From positions 141,897 through 205,896 of the forward strand of contig NZ_JAAEDL010000002.1 of the NCBI RefSeq assembly GCF_018129005.1: a DNA stretch of 64,000 nucleotides. Reading direction: 5' to 3'. A program made the position numbers and the translations under genes. The stretch comes from Neoroseomonas eburnea. Its GTDB lineage: Bacteria > Pseudomonadota > Alphaproteobacteria > Acetobacterales > Acetobacteraceae. This document shows positions 43,179-51,524 of the stretch, piece after piece; within the stretch, counting starts at the first letter, position 1, and the number at the start of each line of letters is the position of its first letter. The notes below the pieces were generated by a model. The model ran no database searches. It was not told the DNA's origin and saw nothing but the letters and a program-made list of their open reading frames with translations.

Positions 43179-43952
43179 ATGGCGGGCCAGGGCGATGCCG
43201 GGCGGGCGGGGGCGCGGGTGCCGCGCGTCGAGCTGCGCGGCATCTCGAAGCATTTCGGCAGCGGCGCGGCGCGGGTCGATGCGCTGAAGGATGTCAGCCT
43301 CGACATCTTCGGCGGCAGCGTGGTCGGCCTGCTCGGACCGAGCGGCTCGGGCAAGAGCACGCTGCTCAACGCGATCGCCTGCATCACCGAGCCCAGCCGG
43401 GGGCGGATGCGCCTGGACGGGGATACGGTCTACGACAACCGCTGGCTGCGCCCCGACCTGCGGCGGCTGCGGCTCGAGAAGATCGGCTTCATCTTCCAGT
43501 TCCACAACCTGCTGCCCTTCCTGACCGCGCTCGAGAATGTGCGGCTCGTGCTCGACCTGGCCGGCTGGCCGCGTGAGGCGGCACGGCAGCGGGCGGCGGA
43601 ACTGCTCGACTACCTCCAGGTCGGGGACCGCGGGCAGGCGCTGCCGGCGCAACTCTCGGGCGGGCAGGCGCAGCGGGTTGCGATCGCGCGGGCGCTCGCC
43701 AACCAGCCGCGCATCATCCTGGCCGACGAGCCGACCGCCGCGCTCGATTCCGAGCGGGCGGGGATCGTGATGGACCTGCTGCGCGGGGTCGCGCGGAAGA
43801 ACGACGCGGCGGTGGTCGTCGTCACCCACGACGAGAAAATCTTCGACCGGCTCGACGAGATCTTCTACCTGAGGGACGGTTGGCTGGTCCCGCCGGAGGC
43901 CGCACCCACGCCGCCCCGGCTGGCGATCGCCTCCAGCGACATGCGCCTGTGA
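43179..43952 (+). CDS. ABC exporter ATP-binding protein (DevA-like)
   Basis: 257 aa. Walker A GPSGSGKSTLL, Q-loop IFQFHNLLPFLTALENV, signature [15 protein letters not shown], Walker B IILADEPTAALD, and switch His in VTHDEKIFDRL. It completes a DevBCA-type exporter; relatives export glycolipids, small molecules or haem-related compounds. No outer-membrane component is encoded nearby. Confidence 0.95.
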   Translation: MAGQGDAGRAGARVPRVELRGISKHFGSGAARVDALKDVSLDIFGGSVVGLLGPSGSGKSTLLNAIACITEPSRGRMRLDGDTVYDNRWLRPDLRRLRLEKIGFIFQFHNLLPFLTALENVRLVLDLAGWPREAARQRAAELLDYLQVGDRGQALPAQLSGGQAQRVAIARALANQPRIILADEPTAALDSERAGIVMDLLRGVARKNDAAVVVVTHDEKIFDRLDEIFYLRDGWLVPPEAAPTPPRLAIASSDMRL

Positions 43953-44464
43953 TGATGTGGCGGGATCCCCGATAGAGAGCCCATCTCGCCTGCGGCTGGT
44001 GCTATGAGGTGGGTAACGACAGCGTACCTTGTCGGCGAAACTGAAGCGCAGGCCCAGTCGTGTCTCCGGGCCGAGCCCCGGCCATCACCGTGCTGTCCTG
44101 GTTCAGGCAGAGAATCAGGGCGTCACGGGCAATCGCCGGTGGTTCAGACCAGAGAGTGTTCGGTGGCGGTTCTCATTCCTACGCCACTTCCGCACTTCGC
44201 TACCTGTCTCTCCCCGGGTTAGGCCCGCCGAGAATGGCCGGTTTCGCGGGATTCTTCGCGACAGGGTGGCGGGCGCGCACATGGGGAAAGGCCGCGAGGC
44301 CGCTCTCTGCGGCCCCAGTTTCTCCGAACCTGGCGACCTATTCGATGCTCCGGCCGCGCTGGAAAGCTCAGAATTCCTTGGCTGATCAGGCGTAACGAGG
44401 CGGCCCGGTTAGCGAACCGTATGCCCCACCAATCGCCACTGCCCCGTGTCTTGGTGGCCGGCTA
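43953..44464. other. Intergenic region, no gene recognised
   Basis: About 510 bases after the exporter operon and before the converging HsdR_N gene. Short open frames occur on the plus strand but none shows a family pattern or good ribosome-binding site. It looks like degraded or non-coding DNA at a junction of acquired segments. Confidence 0.45.
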
Positions 44465-45283
44465 CTACCACCCCTGCCTCATCCATTCGTCGATGTCCCG
44501 CGATGAAAGAACCTTCTCGGTGTACTCCCAGTCCAACCCCTGATCGTCAGCCACGTCACGAAGGTATCTCAGTTCCATCGGGGGCTTGTCCGGGTAGCCG
44601 ACAGCGATGCTGGCTCGCCGCAGCGACTTTCGAATATCAGCAAGGCCGAGCTGCGGCACGCGCTTCCGGATCAAGGCGGCGAATGCATCGTCCTGAAAGG
44701 TCTGCTCCAGTGCCGCCTGAACCTGGCGGTCGACGTGCCAAGCCTGCCACAACTCATCGATGGCACGGGCGCGCATGTTGTCCCGGCCGAGCAGGCTGAG
44801 CACTCGGACCGCGTCGTCGAGTTTCTCGGGTACTTCGATCTTGACCGCGGTGAAGAGCTTCTGGTCGGCCTCGACCTGAGCGTGGACCTTGTAGATGCGC
44901 CATTCGGCGCCGTTGGTGAGTACGCACCAGTCCACCCCGGCGGCGTTGGCGTAGTTGATCGTCTGGACGATCCACTTCCTGTCATCCAGGGCATGACCGA
45001 GAGGCTTCGCCTCTACGAACAGCACCGGAGAGCGATTGAGAAAGAGAGCGTAGTCGACCGGGTTGTCAGCGGTGTTGTGCCGGTACTCGTTCCGAACCTC
45101 ATCGATGTCGAGGATGTCCCATCCCAGCGCCGCGACAGTCGGCGTGATGAGGATGCGCTTGGTATCTTGCTCGGAAATGCGGCCGCCCTGGGCGCGAAGT
45201 CGCGGAATGCGGTCCGCGATCTGGCGAAGCGCGATGGTGATCTGACCGGCGGAAACCGCTGGCGGAACTGTGGCGGGCGACAT
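44465..45283 (-). CDS. Stand-alone HsdR_N-type (type I restriction-like) protein
   Basis: 272 aa from ATG 45283; a longer start at 45370 exists. The N-terminal half matches the HsdR_N nuclease domain: ISEQDTKRILITPTVAALGW, NEYRHNTADNPVDYALF and PVLFVEAKPLGHALDD, giving the D...ExK catalytic pair, then WCVLTNGAEWRIYKV. The C-terminal 120 residues are helical and unassigned. No hsdM, hsdS or helicase part is present, so it is not a full type I system. It may be a solitary nuclease or defence protein. Confidence 0.8.
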   Translation of the reverse strand: MSPATVPPAVSAGQITIALRQIADRIPRLRAQGGRISEQDTKRILITPTVAALGWDILDIDEVRNEYRHNTADNPVDYALFLNRSPVLFVEAKPLGHALDDRKWIVQTINYANAAGVDWCVLTNGAEWRIYKVHAQVEADQKLFTAVKIEVPEKLDDAVRVLSLLGRDNMRARAIDELWQAWHVDRQVQAALEQTFQDDAFAALIRKRVPQLGLADIRKSLRRASIAVGYPDKPPMELRYLRDVADDQGLDWEYTEKVLSSRDIDEWMRQGW

Positions 45284-45582
45284 GAAGGCGATGAACTCCG
45301 GCGGCACCCCCGCCTGAGCCGGAGGCTTCCAAGCGGCGCTTATCGTGCCCCGGGATAGCCAGAATGTCATCCGTTACGTCAGCAAGCTGAGGCGGACCGC
45401 CCATCAGGAGTTGCCGGCTATAGGAGGTTGCCCTGTCCAAATGGGCGCGTCCGCGCCCAGGAAATCTTGTAATTTCAGGCGGTCCGTGTCGCGTCCGTCC
45501 AGGACCGCCTCTCGGCCCCGGCCTCGCCGACCGTGACGCGCTCCACCAGCAGCCCGACAAACGGCGCCCATCAGGAGGCACG

Positions 45583-46149
45583 ATGCCGCATGCTGGATCC
45601 AGACCAACATCGCCAGCCACGACGGGTCTGACCCTATCGGTGACCGCGGCGGGGGTGGCTTTTGTCCTGCTGGCTTGGCAGCCGCTGCTGCTGGCGCTCG
45701 GCGCGGCGGCGGAACCAGGTGGCTGGCATGAGAAGGCGGGGATCGCGCTCGGCCTCGTTGGCCTGTCGCTGCTGCTGCTGCAGTTTGCCCATTCCGGCCG
45801 CTGGCACCTCGTCTCAGGCCGCAACGGCATCGATGTTGCCATGCGCTTCCATCGCGCCGCCGCAATCCTGGTGCTCGTGATGGCGCTGCTGCATCCGGTG
45901 CTGTTCGTCCTGCCGCTGATGCTGGTCGAGGCGCCCTTCGCGATCATCTTCTCGACCGATGCGAACGTCGCGACCGTGCTTGAGGTTGCCGCGCTGTTCC
46001 CCGCGGAAAGCCATCCGGCCATCGCCTACCCCTTCGCGATCACGCGGCGTGCCGCCGGCAATGGCCAGGCGCGCGCTCTGCTCGATTTCATCACCGGACC
46101 GGAGACCGCCGCCACCTGGCAGCGCTTCGGCTTCACCCTGGCGGGCTGA
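45583..46149 (+). CDS. Chimeric frame: ferric-reductase-like N-terminus fused to ModA C-terminus
   Basis: 188 aa with AGGAGG before ATG 45583. Residues 1 to about 117 look like the first helices of a ferric-reductase-like membrane protein (VAFVLLAWQPLLLALGAAAE, MRFHRAAAILVLVMALLHPV). From about residue 118 it becomes the end of a ModA-type periplasmic molybdate-binding protein (FSTDANVATVLEVAALFPAE, SHPAIAYPFAITRRAAGNGQ, ALLDFITGP). These families are unrelated, so a deletion probably fused two genes in frame. It is likely non-functional in either role. Confidence 0.75.
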   Translation: MPHAGSRPTSPATTGLTLSVTAAGVAFVLLAWQPLLLALGAAAEPGGWHEKAGIALGLVGLSLLLLQFAHSGRWHLVSGRNGIDVAMRFHRAAAILVLVMALLHPVLFVLPLMLVEAPFAIIFSTDANVATVLEVAALFPAESHPAIAYPFAITRRAAGNGQARALLDFITGPETAATWQRFGFTLAG

Positions 46150-46153
46150 CGCC

Positions 46154-46987
46154 ATGGTCCGGCCAGACCCCGTCCCTGCCCTGCTCTGGGGGGCTGCCAT
46201 CGGTACGCTGGGCGGGCTGATCGGCCTGGGCGGTGCAGAGTTCCGCCTGCCCGTGCTGCTCGGTCTCTTCGCGCTGGCCGCACATGCCGCCGTGCGGCTG
46301 AACCTGCTGATGAGCCTCGCCACCCTCGCCGCTTCGGCGATCGGGCGGTTCGGCTTCGTGTCCTTCCCGGGGCTCGCTGGCCATTGGCCGGAGATTGTCG
46401 CCCTCATGCTGGCGGCAATGGCCGCGGCCTGGTTCGGCGCAGGCCTGCTCGCGCGCATCGATGCGCTGCGCCTGACGCGCATCATCGCCGTGCTGCTCGC
46501 TGCCATCGGCGTATTGCTGCTTGTCGAGGCCGCTGCGGGCGACGCGCTCCACCTCGGCGCCGACCCGGGCGGCTGGTGGCGCGCGCCGGCCGGTGCGGTG
46601 GCGGGTGTCGGGATCGGCCTCGTCTCGTCGCTGCTCGGCGTCGCTGGAGGCGAGTTCATCATCCCGACGCTGATCTTCGGTTTCGGGCTGGACATCCGCG
46701 CGGCGGGCACGGCGAGCCTGATCATCAGCCTGCCGGCCGTTGCGGTGGGCGTGATCCGTCACGCCCGATCCGGGGGCTATGCCGATCGGGCGATGGTGGC
46801 CGGCATCGGTCTGCCCATGGCGGCGGGTTCCGTTGTCGGCGCCCTGGCGGGGGCGGCGCTGCTGCGCTTTGTGCCGGCGGGCGCGCTGAAGCTGATCCTG
46901 GGCGCGATCCTGCTCGCCTCCTCGGTGAAGCTGTGGCGCAAGGGCGCGGCCAAGGCGGCGGCGGCACGGGCAGCGGCCGTGCGATGA
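46154..46987 (+). CDS. TauE/SafE sulfite exporter family protein
   Basis: 277 aa from ATG 46154. Eight hydrophobic helices and two repeats, GAAIGTLGGLIGLGGAEFRL and AGVGIGLVSSLLGVAGGEFI, the TauE/SafE signature. It exports sulfur-containing or other small anions. It lies between a ModA remnant and a decayed YqeB gene, suggesting a molybdenum-enzyme maturation locus; its stop overlaps the YqeB start. Confidence 0.92.
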   Translation: MVRPDPVPALLWGAAIGTLGGLIGLGGAEFRLPVLLGLFALAAHAAVRLNLLMSLATLAASAIGRFGFVSFPGLAGHWPEIVALMLAAMAAAWFGAGLLARIDALRLTRIIAVLLAAIGVLLLVEAAAGDALHLGADPGGWWRAPAGAVAGVGIGLVSSLLGVAGGEFIIPTLIFGFGLDIRAAGTASLIISLPAVAVGVIRHARSGGYADRAMVAGIGLPMAAGSVVGALAGAALLRFVPAGALKLILGAILLASSVKLWRKGAAKAAAARAAAVR

Positions 46988-47575
46988 GCGGGCTCGTGCT
47001 GATTCTCGGTGCCGGCGACATGGGCTCGGCGGTCGCCCATGCGCCGCTTGGTGCTGGATGGGCGGCGGCGATGCACGACGATCCGGCACCCCCCCATCTG
47101 CGCCTCCTCATGGCCTTCGCCGATGCGCTGTGAGACGGCGCGGCGCATCTCGCGGGGGGTCACGGCGCGGCGCGCGGATACGCCCGAGGCATTCGCAATG
47201 TTGCTCGCTGCGGGTGAGAACCTCGCCATCACCGCCCTGCCATCGACGCCGTGCCGGCGGCGCGCCCCTGGGTTGCGCTCGTGGATGCGCGGATGCGCAA
47301 GCGCGCGATCCCGCCTGACCGGCGGCCTCGCTCCACTCGCCATCGGCCTCGGCGTCGGCCTTCTCTCCGGCGGCAACGGCGACATCGCCATCGAGACGAA
47401 TTGGGAGGCGCCCGGCCAGGTGGTGCACGCGGGTGCAACCCTGCCCCTGCGCGGCGAGCCGCGTGCCATTGCCGGGGTGGGGCGTGGACGCGCCGCCCAT
47501 GTGCCGCAGTGTCATCCCCGGTTACACAGCGCAGGCGCGGCAGCCTTGCAGATGCTCCCGCCGCGAGGCTAGCAG
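46984..47575 (+). pseudogene. YqeB/EF2563-like molybdenum hydroxylase accessory pseudogene
   Basis: The homologous product is recognisable but in alternating frames: MSGLVLILGAGDMGSAVAHA (46984 on, frame 0), VTARRADTPEAFAMLLAAGE (47160-47220, frame +1), RPWVALVDARMRKRAIPPDR (47260-47325, frame 0) and IETNWEAPGQVVHAGATLPL (47390-47452, frame +1). At least three frameshifts are needed and the C-terminus is missing. The intact family is linked to selenium-dependent or XdhC-associated molybdenum hydroxylases. Confidence 0.78.
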
Positions 47576-47627
47576 TGGCGGGTCTCATGATGCCCCACGG
47601 CTTCATCGGCCGGGGATGCAGGGTTCA

Positions 47628-48020
47628 ATGATGCATCTGCTTCTTGTCGCCTTCGGCGGCGCCGTCGGGGCCTGCGGGCGCTTCTGGCTTTCCGGCGTCG
47701 TCGCCCGCCGCGTGGGCGAGACCTTCCCATGGGGCACGCTGGTCGTGAACGTCACCGGGGCGACGGCCATCGGGCTGCTCGCAGCAGGTTTCATGACCGC
47801 CGACGGCGTCCTGGAACATTGGCGTGAGGCGTGGCTGCTGCTCGTGACAGGCATTCTCGGCAGCTACACCACGGTCTCCTCATTCAGCCTGCAGACGCTG
47901 GCCCTGGCGCGCGCCGGCGAGGCCTGGAGAGCGGCGCTGAACGTGATGCTCTCCCTCGGTCTGTGCCTTTCGGCGGCGCTCGCTGGTCACCAGGCAGGCC
48001 TCTGGCTGTTCGCAGGCTGA
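47628..48020 (+). CDS. crcB: Fluoride channel FluC/CrcB, subunit 1
   Basis: 130 aa, ATG 47628. Four helices with GAVGACGRFWLSG, FPWGTLVVNVTGATAIGLL (the conserved Asn) and TGILGSYTTVSSFSLQTLAL, the family signature. Forms half of a dual-topology fluoride export channel. A second copy follows 3 bases later, so the two probably act as a heterodimer. No convincing fluoride riboswitch was seen upstream. Confidence 0.95.
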   Translation: MMHLLLVAFGGAVGACGRFWLSGVVARRVGETFPWGTLVVNVTGATAIGLLAAGFMTADGVLEHWREAWLLLVTGILGSYTTVSSFSLQTLALARAGEAWRAALNVMLSLGLCLSAALAGHQAGLWLFAG

Positions 48021-48023
48021 GGC

Positions 48024-48434
48024 ATGGCGCCGCGCACCCGCCTTTACCTCGCCATCGCCGCCGGGGGCGCGCTCGGGTCGGTGGCACGCGACCTATGCGG
48101 CCTGATGGCGCTCGCCGGCTTCGGGCCGGCCCTCCCGTTCGGCACACTCGGCGTGAACGTCGCCGGTTCCTTCCTGATCGGCCTCTACGCCACGCTCACC
48201 GAGCCGGACGGCCGACTTTTCGCGACACCCGCCATGCGCCAGGGCGTGATGGGCGGCTTTTGCGGCGGCTTCACCACCTTCTCGGTTTTCAGCCTGGAGA
48301 GCATCCGTCTGCTCGAGGCAGGGCAATGGCCGCTGGCCGCGGGCTACGTGCTGGTCTCGGCTGCGACCTGGCTGCCCGCGGTCTGGCTCGGCCACCGCCT
48401 GGCGCAACGCATGAACCGCCTTCGGGGAACATGA
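48024..48434 (+). CDS. crcB: Fluoride channel FluC/CrcB, subunit 2
   Basis: 136 aa. GGALGSVARDLCG, PFGTLGVNVAGSFLIGLYAT, and GGFCGGFTTFSVFSLESIRL are the hallmark CrcB motifs. It differs in length and loops from subunit 1, consistent with opposite membrane orientation in a heterodimer. Its end overlaps the DUF190 gene. Confidence 0.95.
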   Translation: MAPRTRLYLAIAAGGALGSVARDLCGLMALAGFGPALPFGTLGVNVAGSFLIGLYATLTEPDGRLFATPAMRQGVMGGFCGGFTTFSVFSLESIRLLEAGQWPLAAGYVLVSAATWLPAVWLGHRLAQRMNRLRGT

Positions 48435-48784
48435 CCATGACGACAAGGACGACGCCCGCGAGCCTGTTGCGCGTCTTCATCGGCGAGTCGGACGAGTACC
48501 GGGGCCGCCCCCTGCACGAGGCGATCGTGCTCAAGGCCCGCGAGATGGGCCTCGCGGGTGCGACAGTTCTGCGCGGCCCGATGGGGTTCGGTCGGTCGAG
48601 CCGGCTGCACACCTCAAAGATCCTGCGCCTGTCCGAGGACCTGCCGCTGGTGATCGAACTGGTGGACGGGGAAGCGAAGATCGAGGCGCTGATCGAGGCG
48701 TTGCACCCCATGCTCGGCAGCGCGCTGGTCACGCTCGAAGCGGTGCGGGTGGTCCGCTACGGGCATGATGGCGGGCTGAATTGA
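48431..48784 (+). CDS. DUF190 family protein
   Basis: 117 aa, ATG overlapping the second CrcB stop. The motifs LLRVFIGESDEYRGRPLHEA, LAGATVLRGPMGFG and DLPLVIELVDGEAKIEAL match DUF190, a PII-like soluble ferredoxin-fold family often linked to crcB. It probably regulates the channel by ligand binding. Confidence 0.93.
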   Translation: MTMTTRTTPASLLRVFIGESDEYRGRPLHEAIVLKAREMGLAGATVLRGPMGFGRSSRLHTSKILRLSEDLPLVIELVDGEAKIEALIEALHPMLGSALVTLEAVRVVRYGHDGGLN

Positions 48785-48824
48785 ACCGGCGTGCCGCACG
48801 CTGGCGGTGGGCGTGAGGGTTCGC

Positions 48825-48977
48825 TGACCAGCCCAACGCCGCGAAGATCAGGAAGTTGACTGCCGCATCTTCAAGGAAGTCGACGCTGTCCGCGAGCAGC
48901 GAAACGGAACCGATGGACAAGGCGACCGCGAACTCGACACCGAGATAACCAAGGTTCAGCAGCGCCACGAGCCGCAC
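48825..48977 (-). pseudogene. Cation efflux (CDF) N-terminal remnant
   Basis: Fifty-one codons with LVALLNLGYLGVEFAVALSI, GSVSLLADSVDFLEDAAVNF and LIFAALGWSA match the first two helices of CDF-type transporters. After GWSA the sequence becomes unrelated and runs into the convergent DUF190 gene, so the remaining helices are deleted. Confidence 0.75.
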
Positions 48978-49188
48978 CGAGCGACTTCAGGCGGCGTCAG
49001 ACGGTCATGCGATTACGCGCAGGCTCGGGCGGAACGCGATAGGCAAGGACGATCCATCGCGGCCGATCCCTGCGGCAGTCTTCATGGTCACGATCGCTGC
49101 ATTCTCAATCGTATCGAGCGATCCAAACGGCAAATCGAGGGCAAAGGCTCCATGGCCTCTGCATCCTTCGATGCCTTCCCGGCAGCTC

Positions 49189-49206
49189 ATGTAGCATTGA
49201 CTACAT
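49189..49206. promoter_or_regulatory. ATGTAG-N6-CTACAT palindrome, probable RpiR operator
   Basis: Perfect inverted arms ATGTAG (49189-49194) and CTACAT (49201-49206), 42 bases before the preferred RpiR start. Dimeric SIS-domain regulators bind such dyads, so autoregulation is likely. Confidence 0.55.
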
Positions 49207-49248
49207 CATCCTGATTTCTGCAGTATGCGCCCCATCCGGAGCGACACG

Positions 49249-50154
49249 ATGCCGCAACGTCTACCCCATCGACTGCGATGTGAGGCTGCAGATCCCTTCG
49301 GCGAGCGCCTTGGCGCGGCCCTGCCGCGTCTATCGCCGGCCGGGCGCCGCGTCGCCCGGTTCCTGAACGAGAACCGTCCCCTGGCGCTGGCACTGTCCGC
49401 CATGGAACTCGCAGAGCGGGCCGGCACCTCCGACGCGACCGTGGTGCGCAGCGTCCAGGCGCTCGGCTTTCGCGGCCTGCCCGAACTCAAGCGCGAACTC
49501 GCCGCCGCCCTCGCGGCTCCTCCAACCAATCCGGCCGAGGCGATGCGCGGCACCCTGGCCGAGGCAGGCGAGGAATCCTGGCACGCCGTGGATCTCGCCA
49601 TCGAGACACAGCGCGAGGCGGTGGAGGCGCTGGCGACATCCGAAGCCCGCGCGACCCTCCGGGCAGCCGTCGCGACCCTGCATCCGGCATGCCGGATCCT
49701 GGTGTTCGGCCTCGGTCCCTCGGCGGCCCTGGCGCGCTACCTGGCGACGCTGCTCGGGCGCGCGGGGCGCTCGGCGCGGGCGCTCGATGCGAGCGGCATC
49801 GCACTGGCGGACCAGATGCTCGACCTCGGACCTGGCGATGCGCTGCTCGTCCTCGCCTATGGCCGTGCCTACCGCGAGGTGGTGGCGCTGTTCGGCGAGG
49901 CGCGGCGACTGGCGCTGCCGGTCGTGCTGGTGACCGATAGCCTCGACGGATCCCTGGCGCGGCACGCCGATGTGGTGGTACCCGCGCGGCGTGGCCGCGC
50001 GCGCCGGGTCGCGTTGCACGGCGCGACGCTCGTCGCGCTCGAGGCTATCGCCCTCGGCCTGGCGGCGATGGACGGGGAGCGGGCGCTCGCCTCGCTTGAC
50101 CGCCTCAATGACCTGCGCGCCGCGATCGCGGGAGGGCGCCATGATGCGGGCTGA
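49249..50154 (+). CDS. MurR/RpiR-family transcription regulator
   Basis: 301 aa from ATG 49249 (CGGAG upstream); ATG 49225 is an alternative. N-terminal HTH_6 (RVARFLNENRPLALALSAME, AGTSDATVVRSVQALGFRGL) and C-terminal SIS domain (ILVFGLGPSAALARYLATLL, DALLVLAYGRAYREVVALFG). It senses a sugar phosphate or related ligand. An MFS transporter follows and is the probable target. Confidence 0.93.
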   Translation: MPQRLPHRLRCEAADPFGERLGAALPRLSPAGRRVARFLNENRPLALALSAMELAERAGTSDATVVRSVQALGFRGLPELKRELAAALAAPPTNPAEAMRGTLAEAGEESWHAVDLAIETQREAVEALATSEARATLRAAVATLHPACRILVFGLGPSAALARYLATLLGRAGRSARALDASGIALADQMLDLGPGDALLVLAYGRAYREVVALFGEARRLALPVVLVTDSLDGSLARHADVVVPARRGRARRVALHGATLVALEAIALGLAAMDGERALASLDRLNDLRAAIAGGRHDAG

Positions 50155-50299
50155 GCTGCGTCCAGCCTGGCTGATGGCGGCGCTCGGCGTGGCCCAGGTC
50201 CCGCTGGAACGCAGCGCAGCGCGCCACCGCGTCGGCATCCCGTTGGCGAACGTCATGCGCGCCGCACGGAAGGGCCGCCTGGCAGCATCCGGTGGCTGA
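50141..50299 (+). CDS. Possible 52-aa protein between regulator and transporter
   Basis: ATG 50141 with GGAGGG just upstream, overlapping the RpiR stop and the MFS start. The product (AELRPAWLMAALGVAQVPLE and a basic C-terminus) is not recognised. It could be a real coupling peptide or chance; the good ribosome-binding site favours translation. Confidence 0.35.
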   Translation: MMRAELRPAWLMAALGVAQVPLERSAARHRVGIPLANVMRAARKGRLAASGG

Positions 50300-51524
50300 C
50301 GCAGCCGGACCGACCGAAGGTCCTCCCGCTCCGCGACCGCGCATCCCGGGTGGCGTCTGGGCGCTCGGCTTCGTCTCGCTGCTGATGGACGTCTCCTCCG
50401 AGATGATCCACGCGCTGCTGCCGGTGTACCTGGTCGTCGGCCTCGGCGCCTCGACCCTTGCGGTGGGCTTCATCGAGGGCATCGCCGAAGCCACCGCGGC
50501 GATCACCAAGGTGTTCTCCGGCGCGCTGTCGGACCGGCTCGGCAAGCGCAAGCTTCTGGCCGCCACGGGCTATGGGATGGCGGCGCTGACCAAGCCGGTC
50601 TTCCCGCTGGCGCATACGGTCGGGTGGCTGGTCGCGGCGCGCTTCATCGACCGCGTCGGCAAGGGCATCCGCGGCGCGCCCCGCGACGCGCTGATCGCCG
50701 ACATCGCGCCGCCCGGGATCCGCGGTGCCGCCTTCGGGCTACGCCAGGCGCTGGATACGGTCGGGGCCTTCGCCGGGCCGCTGCTCGCCATCGCCCTGAT
50801 GTGGGCGACGGCGGACAGCTTCCGCTTCGTCTTCTGGATCGCGGTGCTGCCGGCGGCCGGCGCCTTCCTGCTGATCGTCTTCGCCGTGCGAGAACCGGCC
50901 CGCCCGCCTGCGACGGGCGAGCGCCGACTGCCGCTGTCGCGAGCGGAACTCGCCCGGCTGCCGGCGGCCTACTGGTGGGTCGTGGCCGTGGCTGCGGTCT
51001 TCACGCTGGCGCGATTCAGCGAGGCCTTCCTGATCCTGCGCGCGCAGCAGGCCGGGCTGGCGATCGTCCTGGTCCCCGCCGTACTCGTGCTGATGAATGT
51101 GGTCTATGCGGTCTCCGCCTATCCCGCGGGGCTGCTGGCGGACCGGATGGACCGCGGCAGGCTGCTGTCGTTCGGCCTGCTGTGCCTCATCGTCGCTGAC
51201 ATGATCCTGGCGGCATCCAGCGGGCTCGCCGGCATCGCGGTCGGGGTTGCGCTGTGGGGCCTGCACATGGGGCTGACCCAGGGGCTGCTCTCCACCCTCG
51301 TCGCGGACACCGCGCCGGCCGATCTGCGCGGCACGGCCTTCGGCATGTTCAACCTCGTCTGCGGCGTAACCATGCTGGCGGCGAGCGTGCTGGCCGGCGC
51401 GCTTTGGGACATGTGCGGGCCGGGCGCCACCTTCCTGGCCGGGGCGCTCCTGGCGATCGCATCGCTCGTCGGCCTCAACCGGCTTCAGGGGCGGTTCGGG
51501 ATCGCAACCGGCAGAGGCCGATAG
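50292..51524 (+). CDS. MFS transporter
   Basis: 410 aa, GTG start 50292. Twelve helices with LMDVSSEMIHALLPVYLVVG, FSGALSDRLGKRKLLAATGY (the loop 2-3 motif) and RVGKGIRGAPRDALIADIAP, which is the signature of a bacterial MFS group related to drug or metal efflux rather than sugar uptake. It follows an RpiR regulator and is likely repressed by it. Confidence 0.9.
   Translation: MADAAGPTEGPPAPRPRIPGGVWALGFVSLLMDVSSEMIHALLPVYLVVGLGASTLAVGFIEGIAEATAAITKVFSGALSDRLGKRKLLAATGYGMAALTKPVFPLAHTVGWLVAARFIDRVGKGIRGAPRDALIADIAPPGIRGAAFGLRQALDTVGAFAGPLLAIALMWATADSFRFVFWIAVLPAAGAFLLIVFAVREPARPPATGERRLPLSRAELARLPAAYWWVVAVAAVFTLARFSEAFLILRAQQAGLAIVLVPAVLVLMNVVYAVSAYPAGLLADRMDRGRLLSFGLLCLIVADMILAASSGLAGIAVGVALWGLHMGLTQGLLSTLVADTAPADLRGTAFGMFNLVCGVTMLAASVLAGALWDMCGPGATFLAGALLAIASLVGLNRLQGRFGIATGRGR

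Noticed and set aside
43953-44464. CRISPR array or RNA gene in the spacer after the exporter operon
   Set aside because: No regularly spaced direct repeats and no tRNA- or rRNA-like structure could be seen by eye.
47540-47627. Possible fluoride riboswitch before the first crcB gene
   Set aside because: GATG and TGATG-like pieces are present, but the bases that should pair in the conserved stems do not. A covariance-model search would settle it.
49005-49190. Short reverse-strand frame before the RpiR gene
   Set aside because: No ribosome-binding site and no recognisable product; it overlaps the probable promoter region.
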